Shown here: one piece after another, positions 1-5,662 of the stretch
Layout: every line of letters starts with the position of its first letter
How positions within the stretch are numbered: the stretch's first letter is position 1
Assembly (NCBI GenBank): GCA_025453855.1
Contig: JALOPO010000136.1
Coordinates: 1-5,662 of the forward strand
Source: Gemmatimonadaceae bacterium
GTDB taxonomy: Bacteria; Gemmatimonadota; Gemmatimonadetes; Gemmatimonadales; Gemmatimonadaceae
DNA length: 5,662 nucleotides
Direction: 5' to 3'
Translations under genes and position numbers: made by a program
The notes under the pieces: generated by a model
The model's database searches: none
What the model was told of the DNA's origin: nothing
What the model saw: the letters and a program-made list of their open reading frames with translations, nothing else

Positions 1-26
1 GCGAACGCGGCCCGGAACGGCTTCAT
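1..26 (-). CDS. Start of next operon gene (partial; possible PTS permease EIIBC)
   Basis: Only the first eight codons and two further bases are visible, reading M-K-P-F-R-A-A-F before the window ends. The start is well supported. Its ATG (positions 26-24) shares one base with the TGA stop of the PTS fusion gene (28-26), giving a TGATG junction, and a consensus-like GGAGGT lies six bases upstream. The peptide is too short to identify. Two things hint at a membrane permease of the glucose/N-acetylglucosamine EIIBC family. The gene directly before it encodes EIIA-HPr-EI and has no EIIB or EIIC, and a short basic/aromatic N-terminus of this kind often precedes the first helix of EIIC proteins. 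That identity is inference; the existence of a translated gene is much firmer. Confidence 0.7.
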
Positions 27-2599
27 CACGCCACCTCCATCGGATGCCGCGCCGCGACGAGCGCGCGCACCGCGGCCCCGTCATCGGCGTCGAGCGCGAG
101 TCGCGCCGTCTCCACGCATTCGGCGTGCACCAGCGTGCGCACGCGCGCCTTCACCGCCGGCACGAGCGGGATGTCGGCGCTGAGTTCGTCGACGCCGAGC
201 CCCACCAGCACCGGCACCGCCGCGAGGTCGCTCGCCAGCGCGCCGCAGACGCCGGCCCAGCGCCCGTGCGCGTGCGCCCCCGCCACCGTGCGCTCGATGA
301 GGCGCAGCACGCTCGGTGCCAGCGCATCGACCTGCGGGGCGAGACGCGGATTGGTGCGATCCATGGCCAGCGTGTACTGGGTGAGATCGTTGGTGCCGAT
401 GGAGAGGAAGTCGGCCTCGCGCGCGAAGCGGTCGGCGAGCATCGCCGCCGCCGCCGTCTCGACCATGATCCCGACCGGGATGGGCGGCACGTCGAGCGCG
501 CTGCGCTCCTCCTCGAGCATCGCCTTCGCGCGACGCCACTCGTCGAGCGTGGAGATCATCGGGAACATGACCGCCACCTTCCCCGCGCGCGACGCACGCA
601 GCGCGGCGCGCAGCTGCACGCGGAAGAGCTCCGGTCGCGCGAGGCTCACGCGCACGCCGCGCTCGCCGAGGAACGGGTTCGCCTCGGCCGCCATGGGAAG
701 GAAGGCGAGCGGCTTGTCGCCCCCGATGTCGAGCGTGCGGATGACCAACAGCCGGTCGCCGCCGAGCGCACCGGCCACGGCTTCGTACGCGGCCAGCTGC
801 TCGTCCTCGTCCGGGGCGTCGCGACGCTCCATGAACAGGAACTCGCTGCGCAGCAGCCCCACGCCCTCGCCGCCATGGCGCACGACGTCGTCCGCCTCGG
901 CCGTGGCCCCGACGTTCGCCGCCACCTCCACGCGATGGCCGTCACGCGTGATCGCGGGCTCGCCGGACGCGGCGAGTTCGTCGGCGCGGCGTCGCGCATC
1001 GTGCTCGCGACGCGCGAGCGTCGCCGCCTCGGTCGCCGCGTCGGGCGCGAACTGCACCATCCCCGCATCACCGTCGAGCAGGATGCGCGTCCCCTCGGCG
1101 ATCGTGAGCACGCGCGGATCGGCGCCGAGCACCGCGGGAATGCCGAGGCCGCGCGCGAGGATCGCGACGTGCGACGTCGCGCTCCCCATCGTGGTGCAGA
1201 GCCCCGCGAGGCGCGTGCGATCGAACGACGCCGTGTCCGATGGCGTGAGATCCTCGGCGACGACGATCGCGTCGGGCGGGAGCGCGAGGCGCGCCTCGCC
1301 GCGGCCGGTGAGGAGGCGCAAGACGCGGCGGCCGACGTCGCGGAGATCGGTCGCACGACCGGCGAGCACGCTGCTCGACAACGAGGCAAGGCGCTCGGAC
1401 TGCGCGCCGTACGCGGCACGCCACGCGTACGCCGCGCTCGCGCCGCCCCGGATCGACGCCTCGGCCGCATCGAGCACCTCGGGATCCTCGAGCAGCTCCT
1501 GGTGCGCCGCGAAGATCGCCGCCTTGTCGGCATCGGCCTCCTCGGCCAGCCGCGCGCGGAGCGCCTCGAGCTGCAGGTGCGCGGCGGCGACGGCGGCATC
1601 GAGCGCGCGCCGTTCGTGCGCGGCGTCCGGTGCGCGCTCCTCGAGCACCTCGTCGTCGACGCGGAGCAGCACCACCTGTCCGACTGCGACGCCGGGCGAC
1701 GCGCCGACGCCGCGCAGCACCGTGCCCGGCACGAGCGGTTCGTGCGACGGGACGGGCGCCGGTGCGGCTCGCGTGCTCTCGCGCACCGGTGCGTGGGAGA
1801 CGGGCGCGCCGCCGGCCGCGATCGCGTCGAGATCCTGCCCGACCAGGGTCGCGAGCTCGCGCACCGCATCGGCGGCGTCGCTCCCCTGCGCCTCGACCAC
1901 GAGCGCGTCGCCATGCGAGACCTCGAGCGCCATGATCGAGACCAGCGAGCGCGCGTTCGCGGTGCGCGTTCCCTTGTGCAGCCGCACCTCGGCGCTGAAG
2001 CGGCGCGCGGCGGCGACCAGGGCCGCGGCCGGGCGTGCATGCAGTCCGGTGGCGGCCATCACCGTCACGGGCTCCGAGCGCACCGGCGGGACCGCGCTCG
2101 CCGGTGCGTCACCACCCGCCGGCTGCAGGTAGTGCACGCGCAGCAGCACGTCCTCGCCGGCGCGCAGGCGACCGCGCGCCGCCTCCACGCGCACCACGCG
2201 ATCCATGTTCGTGACGAGCAGCTGGGTGAGCAGGCTGCGCGCACGCTGTGCGACCACGTCGGCGTCGAAGTCGATCAGCGGCTCGCCGGCGCGCACGCGC
2301 TGCCCCGCCTGCACGAGCGGGCGGAAGCCCTCGCCGCGCAGCTGCACCGTGTCGACGCCCACGTGGAGCACGAGCTCGAGTCCGTCGTGCAGCAGCGTGA
2401 CGGCGTGCCCGGCGCGATGCACCGAGAGCACCTCGGCATCGCACGGCGCGACGACGCGCTCGGCGAGCGGATCGATGGACGCGCCGTCGCCGACGAGTCG
2501 CTGCGCGAAGGCCGGATCGGGGACGTCGTCGAGCGGGACCGCGACCCCGGTGACCGGGGCGCGGAGCACCAGCATCGCATGGCCCGCAGGGAGCGTCAT
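26..2599 (-). CDS. PTS fusion protein EIIA(Glc)-HPr-Enzyme I (phosphoenolpyruvate-protein phosphotransferase)
   Basis: This cytoplasmic protein takes phosphate from PEP and passes it EI to HPr to EIIA, for use by an EIIB/EIIC sugar permease. Residues 10-155 are glucose-type EIIA, with His79 (LHVGVDTVQLRGEGF) as phospho-acceptor and His65 as its active-site partner. Residues 176-260 are HPr, with His187 in GLHARP and Ser218 at the Ser46 position. Residues 294-840 are EI: phospho-His477 in GSATSHVAILAR, PEP-site motifs GLLRSEFLFM (581-590) and RTLDIGGDKP (621-630), metal ligands Glu714 and Asp738 in VET and TNDLTQY, and active-site Cys785. Ala/Pro-rich linkers separate the domains. The architecture matches NagF-type fusions of about 840 residues; automated pipelines often label EI proteins ptsP. 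No EIIB or EIIC is present. The start follows the GH97 stop by seven bases; Met9 is an alternative start that would keep the EIIA domain. EI motifs deviate slightly (GSATSH, CGALAS). Confidence 0.96.
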   Translation of the reverse strand: MTLPAGHAMLVLRAPVTGVAVPLDDVPDPAFAQRLVGDGASIDPLAERVVAPCDAEVLSVHRAGHAVTLLHDGLELVLHVGVDTVQLRGEGFRPLVQAGQRVRAGEPLIDFDADVVAQRARSLLTQLLVTNMDRVVRVEAARGRLRAGEDVLLRVHYLQPAGGDAPASAVPPVRSEPVTVMAATGLHARPAAALVAAARRFSAEVRLHKGTRTANARSLVSIMALEVSHGDALVVEAQGSDAADAVRELATLVGQDLDAIAAGGAPVSHAPVRESTRAAPAPVPSHEPLVPGTVLRGVGASPGVAVGQVVLLRVDDEVLEERAPDAAHERRALDAAVAAAHLQLEALRARLAEEADADKAAIFAAHQELLEDPEVLDAAEASIRGGASAAYAWRAAYGAQSERLASLSSSVLAGRATDLRDVGRRVLRLLTGRGEARLALPPDAIVVAEDLTPSDTASFDRTRLAGLCTTMGSATSHVAILARGLGIPAVLGADPRVLTIAEGTRILLDGDAGMVQFAPDAATEAATLARREHDARRRADELAASGEPAITRDGHRVEVAANVGATAEADDVVRHGGEGVGLLRSEFLFMERRDAPDEDEQLAAYEAVAGALGGDRLLVIRTLDIGGDKPLAFLPMAAEANPFLGERGVRVSLARPELFRVQLRAALRASRAGKVAVMFPMISTLDEWRRAKAMLEEERSALDVPPIPVGIMVETAAAAMLADRFAREADFLSIGTNDLTQYTLAMDRTNPRLAPQVDALAPSVLRLIERTVAGAHAHGRWAGVCGALASDLAAVPVLVGLGVDELSADIPLVPAVKARVRTLVHAECVETARLALDADDGAAVRALVAARHPMEVA
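33..38 (-). promoter_or_regulatory. Strong Shine-Dalgarno for the downstream gene
   Basis: On the minus strand this reads GGAGGT and ends six bases before the ATG at 26-24. It lies inside the last codons of the PTS fusion gene. It is the best ribosome binding site in the window and decides the start of the partial downstream gene. Combined with the TGATG stop/start overlap, it suggests the downstream product is both coupled to the fusion protein and able to recruit ribosomes itself. Confidence 0.75.
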
Positions 2600-2605
2600 C
2601 GCGCG

Positions 2606-2611
2606 CTCACC
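2606..2611 (-). promoter_or_regulatory. Probable Shine-Dalgarno for the PTS fusion gene
   Basis: On the minus strand this reads GGTGAG, six bases before the ATG at 2599-2597, and it contains the TGA stop codon of the GH97 gene (2609-2607). It is a moderate match to the anti-Shine-Dalgarno sequence at good spacing. It favours the ATG at 2599 over the second ATG at 2575, which has no comparable site. A terminating ribosome would sit on this site, so coupled translation is likely. Confidence 0.45.
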
Positions 2612-4655
2612 GCGCGCGGCGGAAGCGGATCGCCTGCCCGCCGCCCGGTGCCATCGCGATGCGGAGCGTGACGGCGCGCGTCACGGTGCGCGACGTGATC
2701 GCGACCGGGAGCGGGTTCGATCGCCAGTCCGCCCCCGGGCCGTCGGCATACGTCTCGGCCACCCACGATCCGCCACCGAGGAAGGAGAGCGGGACCTCGA
2801 TGGTGCGCGCCTCCTCGTCGGTGATGGCGCCGAGGAACCACTCGTCCTTGCCCTTCGCCTTGCGTGCGACCACCACGTCGTCACCGATCCGGCCGTGGAG
2901 CACGACGGTGGTGTCCCAGTCCACGGCGACGTCGCGGATGAAGCGGAAGGCCGGCTGCCCTTCGTAGTTCTCGGGGAGGTCGGCCGCCATTTGCAGCGGC
3001 GAGTAGAGCACGACGTAGAGCGCGAGCTGCTTCGCGAGCGTGGTGCGCGGGCGCGCGTCCTCGGGGGTGCGCGCGACGCCGGTGCCGCTGCGGGTCAGCA
3101 GCAGGTTGAAGATGCCGGGGGTGAAGTCCATCGGCCCGGCGAGCATGCGCGTGAAGAAGAGGATCGTCTCGTGCTCGGGCGGATTGCCCCCCTCGCCGCC
3201 CCACGCGTTGAACTCCTGCCCGCGGGCGCCCTCGCGGGCGAGCATGTTCGGCCAGGTGCGCCGCTCGCCCGTGTCCTTGATCGGCTCGTGCATGTCGACG
3301 GTGATGCCGTACCTCGCCGCCGTCTCGATCACGCGCCGGTGGTGGCGCACCATGTACTGCGACTGGTGCGCATGGCCGCCGGGCGAGGTGGTGTCGCCCA
3401 CGTAGCCGGTCTTGATCGCCGTCACGCCGAGCCGCTGGTAGAGCGCGAAGGCCGAGTCGAGCTGCCGCTCGTAGTTCTCGATGAAGGTCGACGTCTCGTT
3501 GTGCACGATGAGCGAGAGTCCCTTCGCCTTCGCGTGGGCGGCCACGCCGGGGAGGTCGTAATCGGGATAGGCCTGCGTGAACGAGAACTTGTCGCCGGCC
3601 TTCGTCCAGTCGCCGTCCCAGCCGACGTTCCACCCCTCGACGAGCGTCCCGCCAAGGCCGTTCGCCGCCGCGAAGTCGAGATGGCGCTTCGTGTTCGCGG
3701 TGGTGGCGCCGTGCCGGGGCCCCGAGCTCCACGTGGCCGTGTTCACGTGCATCGCCCACCAGATGCCGTTGTACTTCATCGGCCGGATCCAGCGCGTGTC
3801 GGCGATGCGGCTCGGCGGATTGAGCTTCAGCGTGAGGAGCGAGGGGGCGAGCTGCTCGGGGCGATCGGCGAGCTGGATCGTGCGCCACGGCGAGACGAAG
3901 GGGGTTCGCCCCTTCACCGCCGCGCCGTCCTTCCACTTCGCGAGCGAGGCACGCAGCGTGCGCCCCTCGCTCCGTCCCGCGAGGTACATCCCGGCGTAGT
4001 CGACGAGGTCGGCCTCGTGGATGACGACCTGCGTCCCGGTCGTCATCTGCATCGTGAGCGGCGTGTGCACCGTGTCGAGCTTGCTCACCGGCCCCGACGA
4101 CCAGAGCATCTCCTGCCGATCGGGGCTGGGCACGTTGGCCGGGATCCACCAGGCCTTCGCGTCCTCGGCCATCACGAACTCGGTGAGCTCGTCGATGATC
4201 TCGAAGTCGCCGAGGTTGGGCTGCGCGGGGAGCTCGTAGCGGAAGGCGATGCCGTCGTCGAAGGCGCGCACGACGACGCCGAAGCGCCGCCCTGGTGGCC
4301 GCGTCTCCTCGACGACGACACGGAGCTCGGCATGCCGGTCGTGCACGCGCGCCACCTCGCCCCACGGGAGCGTGAACGTGGTGTCGCGCGTGGTGCGCGC
4401 CGAGTCGACGAGGCGCAGTCCCTCGCCGAGCACGCCCTCGGTGCGGAAGCGGAAGCCGAGGCGCGAGGGGCGCACGACCTGCACCGGACCGCGCGCGACC
4501 GCATACGTGAGCATGCCGCGATCGATTGCGAGCGTGACGACGTTGCGGCCGTCGGGCGACGCGACACGGAGCGACTGCGCCTGTGCCGCCGCGACCGGCG
4601 CGACGGCGACGAGGAACGACAGCGCGGCGAGGCGCCGCGCGTGCATGACTGACAT
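2607..4655 (-). CDS. GH97 family inverting alpha-glucosidase, SusB-like, secreted
   Basis: The product is predicted to release glucose from the non-reducing ends of maltooligosaccharides, probably in the periplasm. After a Sec signal peptide (residues 1-26), the layout fits GH97: an N-terminal beta-sandwich (about 28-290), a (beta/alpha)8 barrel (about 291-575) and a C-terminal beta domain to 682. Bacteroides thetaiotaomicron SusB uses Glu439 and Glu508 as base and Glu532 as acid, with Glu194, Glu508, Glu526 and Glu532 binding calcium. The equivalents here are Glu387 (HNETS), Glu457 (DMHEP), Glu475 and Glu481 (REGARGQEF), with the SusB spacing of 18 and 24 residues after Glu457; Glu214 is the likely Glu194 match. 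This set marks the inverting glucosidase branch, not the retaining alpha-galactosidase branch. At 682 residues it is slightly shorter than SusB (738). Its ATG overlaps the amylase stop by one base. A second ATG three codons in would keep the signal peptide. Exact substrate preference is inferred. Confidence 0.95.
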   Translation of the reverse strand: MSVMHARRLAALSFLVAVAPVAAAQAQSLRVASPDGRNVVTLAIDRGMLTYAVARGPVQVVRPSRLGFRFRTEGVLGEGLRLVDSARTTRDTTFTLPWGEVARVHDRHAELRVVVEETRPPGRRFGVVVRAFDDGIAFRYELPAQPNLGDFEIIDELTEFVMAEDAKAWWIPANVPSPDRQEMLWSSGPVSKLDTVHTPLTMQMTTGTQVVIHEADLVDYAGMYLAGRSEGRTLRASLAKWKDGAAVKGRTPFVSPWRTIQLADRPEQLAPSLLTLKLNPPSRIADTRWIRPMKYNGIWWAMHVNTATWSSGPRHGATTANTKRHLDFAAANGLGGTLVEGWNVGWDGDWTKAGDKFSFTQAYPDYDLPGVAAHAKAKGLSLIVHNETSTFIENYERQLDSAFALYQRLGVTAIKTGYVGDTTSPGGHAHQSQYMVRHHRRVIETAARYGITVDMHEPIKDTGERRTWPNMLAREGARGQEFNAWGGEGGNPPEHETILFFTRMLAGPMDFTPGIFNLLLTRSGTGVARTPEDARPRTTLAKQLALYVVLYSPLQMAADLPENYEGQPAFRFIRDVAVDWDTTVVLHGRIGDDVVVARKAKGKDEWFLGAITDEEARTIEVPLSFLGGGSWVAETYADGPGADWRSNPLPVAITSRTVTRAVTLRIAMAPGGGQAIRFRRAR
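4578..4655 (-). other. Sec signal peptide of the GH97 enzyme
   Basis: Residues 1-26 form a standard Sec signal: a basic n-region (HARR), a hydrophobic core from about residue 9 to 23 (LAALSFLVAVAPVAA) and an AQA cleavage site before Gln27. There is no lipobox cysteine and no twin-arginine motif of the Tat type, so a soluble exported enzyme is expected, not a lipoprotein. In a two-membrane organism this means the periplasm, or further export. Confidence 0.85.
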
Positions 4656-4657
4656 CA
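4653..4657 (-). promoter_or_regulatory. TGATG stop/start overlap, amylase to GH97
   Basis: On the minus strand the amylase stop TGA (4657-4655) and the GH97 start ATG (4655-4653) share the base A. The 15 or so bases upstream contain no convincing Shine-Dalgarno; the nearest purine run, AGCGGGA, is more than ten bases away. GH97 synthesis therefore probably depends on ribosomes finishing the amylase and restarting, which would tie the amounts of the two enzymes together. Confidence 0.6.
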
Positions 4658-5662
4658 GAGACGGGTCCCGCTGTGGATCGCCAGCGCCGTGAGCGGCGCC
4701 AGCTGGACGGTGGCGGTGCCGGCCGCGTCGATGGTGACGACGGTGCCGGCGCAGGTGGTCCCGGTGCGCCCGCCCGTGAGGACGTCGCAGTAGCGCCCCG
4801 GCGGGAGCGCGGTGGGGATCGTGCGATCGAGCTGCGTGGCGTTCGCGTTCACCGCCACGAAGCCGCGATCGCCACGCGAGTAGGCAGTGGCCATCGCGCC
4901 ATCATCCCACAGCAGGCGCGTATCGGTGCCGGCGACGGTGCGCCGGAACGCGACCATCGTGCGCACCACGGGATCGCGATGCTCGCACACCCAACCATCG
5001 GGCGCGGCCTGGTCGATCGACGCCGGACAGGCGACGGGGCGCGTGTTGCCGCTCCCGTCGGACGGCGGCCCGAGGTCGCGACCACCCGGCCGGCTGAAGG
5101 CATAGCCGGAGAGGATCGACGGATAGCCGTACGCCTGCCCGAGGATCCAGACCTGCGCCAGGCGCCAGAGCTGCGGCGAGCGGTACGAGAGGTTGCCCGT
5201 GCCGTCGCGCGCGGTGTCGTGGTTCTCGAGGAAGACGACCGCCTTGTCGGTGGGGAGGAGCCCCCAGCGCGACTCCGAGAACTGCGCGAGTTCGCCGACG
5301 CGCTGCGTCCCGCCCGCGCGCAGGAACTTGTCCTGCACGCCGCGGAACTTGAACTCGGAGATGTCCGAGCCCGAGTTGCTGGCGTACCCGACGCCGAGGT
5401 AGTCGGTGGCGCGCACCGCCTCGCCGCCGTAGTCGATGACCTCGTGGAAGACGTACGGGAGCGGCCGCCCTTCCTGCGCGAGCGTCGCGTTCATGCGCCC
5501 GATGATGGCATCGAGCGACGACGGCAGGATGTGCTTGGCCGCGTCGATGCGGAAGCCGCGCACGCCGAGGCGCGCGAGTTCGATCAGGTAGCGGGCAGTG
5601 CGCGCACGGACGGTGTCCGACTCGGTGTTCAGGTCCGAGAGACCGAGCAGCTCGCAGTCCTG
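4655..5662 (-). CDS. GH13 alpha-amylase, animal/Streptomyces type (C-terminal part; start outside window)
   Basis: This endo-acting enzyme cuts internal alpha-1,4 bonds of starch or glycogen. The frame stays open to the window edge, so these are the last 335 residues; alignment from memory to pig pancreatic amylase (Cys3 to its Cys160) suggests about 155 mature residues plus any signal peptide are missing. The catalytic triad is visible: nucleophile Asp40 in GFRIDAAKH, acid/base Glu74 in FHEVI and Asp149 in ENHDTAR. The calcium-ligand positions Asp10 (pig Asp167) and His44 (pig His201) are kept. After the barrel comes the C-terminal beta-sandwich domain (about 245-335), with a cysteine pair at 292 and 304 spaced like pig Cys450-Cys462. 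These features point to the animal-like bacterial subfamilies such as GH13_32. Secretion is expected from the family and the cysteines but its signal is not visible. It lies upstream of, and overlaps by one base, the GH97 gene, which would consume its products. Confidence 0.94.
   Translation of the reverse strand, partial: QDCELLGLSDLNTESDTVRARTARYLIELARLGVRGFRIDAAKHILPSSLDAIIGRMNATLAQEGRPLPYVFHEVIDYGGEAVRATDYLGVGYASNSGSDISEFKFRGVQDKFLRAGGTQRVGELAQFSESRWGLLPTDKAVVFLENHDTARDGTGNLSYRSPQLWRLAQVWILGQAYGYPSILSGYAFSRPGGRDLGPPSDGSGNTRPVACPASIDQAAPDGWVCEHRDPVVRTMVAFRRTVAGTDTRLLWDDGAMATAYSRGDRGFVAVNANATQLDRTIPTALPPGRYCDVLTGGRTGTTCAGTVVTIDAAGTATVQLAPLTALAIHSGTRL

Noticed and set aside
646..2040. A 464-codon minus-strand frame overlapping the PTS fusion in another register
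   Set aside because: The translation is an Arg/Ser/Ala-rich string with no domain. It overlaps the HPr and EI coding region, whose motifs are intact with no frameshift.
2600..2606. A terminator or promoter between the GH97 and PTS genes
   Set aside because: The gap is only seven bases and shows no room for a hairpin with a T-run or a promoter. The genes appear to share one transcript.
44..2671. An 875-codon open frame on the plus strand opposite the PTS fusion gene
   Set aside because: Its translation is dominated by Arg, His and Ala with low complexity and matches no family, while the opposite strand encodes a textbook three-domain PTS protein. Long antisense frames are expected in GC-rich DNA with G/C third positions.
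2205..4652. An 815-codon open frame on the plus strand opposite the GH97 gene
   Set aside because: Its composition is rich in Arg, Val, Glu and His with no recognisable motif, and it spans the junction of two well-supported minus-strand genes. It is a GC-bias shadow.
2607..4655. GH97 retaining alpha-galactosidase
   Set aside because: That branch lacks the Glu439-type base and uses an aspartate nucleophile. Here the glutamate in HNETS (Glu387) is present and the segment after it reads IKTGYVGD as in the inverting SusB type.
4655..5563. A complete 302-residue amylase-like protein starting at the GTG at 5563
   Set aside because: The same frame stays open to the window edge, and the upstream residues (CELLGLSDL and following) match conserved amylase sequence. 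The GTG codes for an internal valine just before the catalytic GFRID motif, so the gene is truncated by the window and not naturally short.

Overview
The window is very GC-rich (repeated CGCG/GCGC runs, G or C at most third codon positions) and completely coding. All genes lie on the minus strand and follow each other with a 1-base overlap, a 7-base gap and a second 1-base overlap, so they read as one operon transcribed from the high-coordinate end to the low end. The promoter must lie beyond position 5662, and no terminator is present. Base composition, an AQA-type Sec signal peptide, a GH97 enzyme and a fused PTS phosphotransferase would suit Gemmatimonadota. Some Proteobacteria would also fit, so this assignment is a low-confidence inference.

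In transcription order the layout is as follows. (1) 5662-4655 holds the C-terminal 335 residues of a GH13 alpha-amylase of the animal/Streptomyces type. All three catalytic acids are present, but the N-terminus is cut off by the window edge. (2) 4655-2607 is a complete, secreted GH97 alpha-glucosidase (SusB-like) with the full set of inverting-type catalytic and calcium-binding glutamates. (3) 2599-26 is a complete 857-residue fusion of three sugar phosphotransferase (PTS) proteins: glucose-type EIIA, HPr and Enzyme I. All phospho-acceptor histidines are in place. (4) 26-1 is the first eight codons of another gene, behind a strong ribosome binding site. Its product is unknown, but an EIIBC permease would complete the system.

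Together the genes suggest a hydrolyse-then-import pathway. The amylase cuts starch or glycogen to maltooligosaccharides, and the GH97 enzyme trims these to glucose outside the cytoplasm. The PTS fusion then supplies phosphate from PEP for uptake of the sugar, probably with the gene just downstream. The enzyme families and motifs are read directly from the sequence; the pathway and the identity of the last gene are inference.

Both complete genes are intact. I found no RNA genes, mobile elements, CRISPR arrays or repeats of note, and no non-coding stretch longer than 7 bases.
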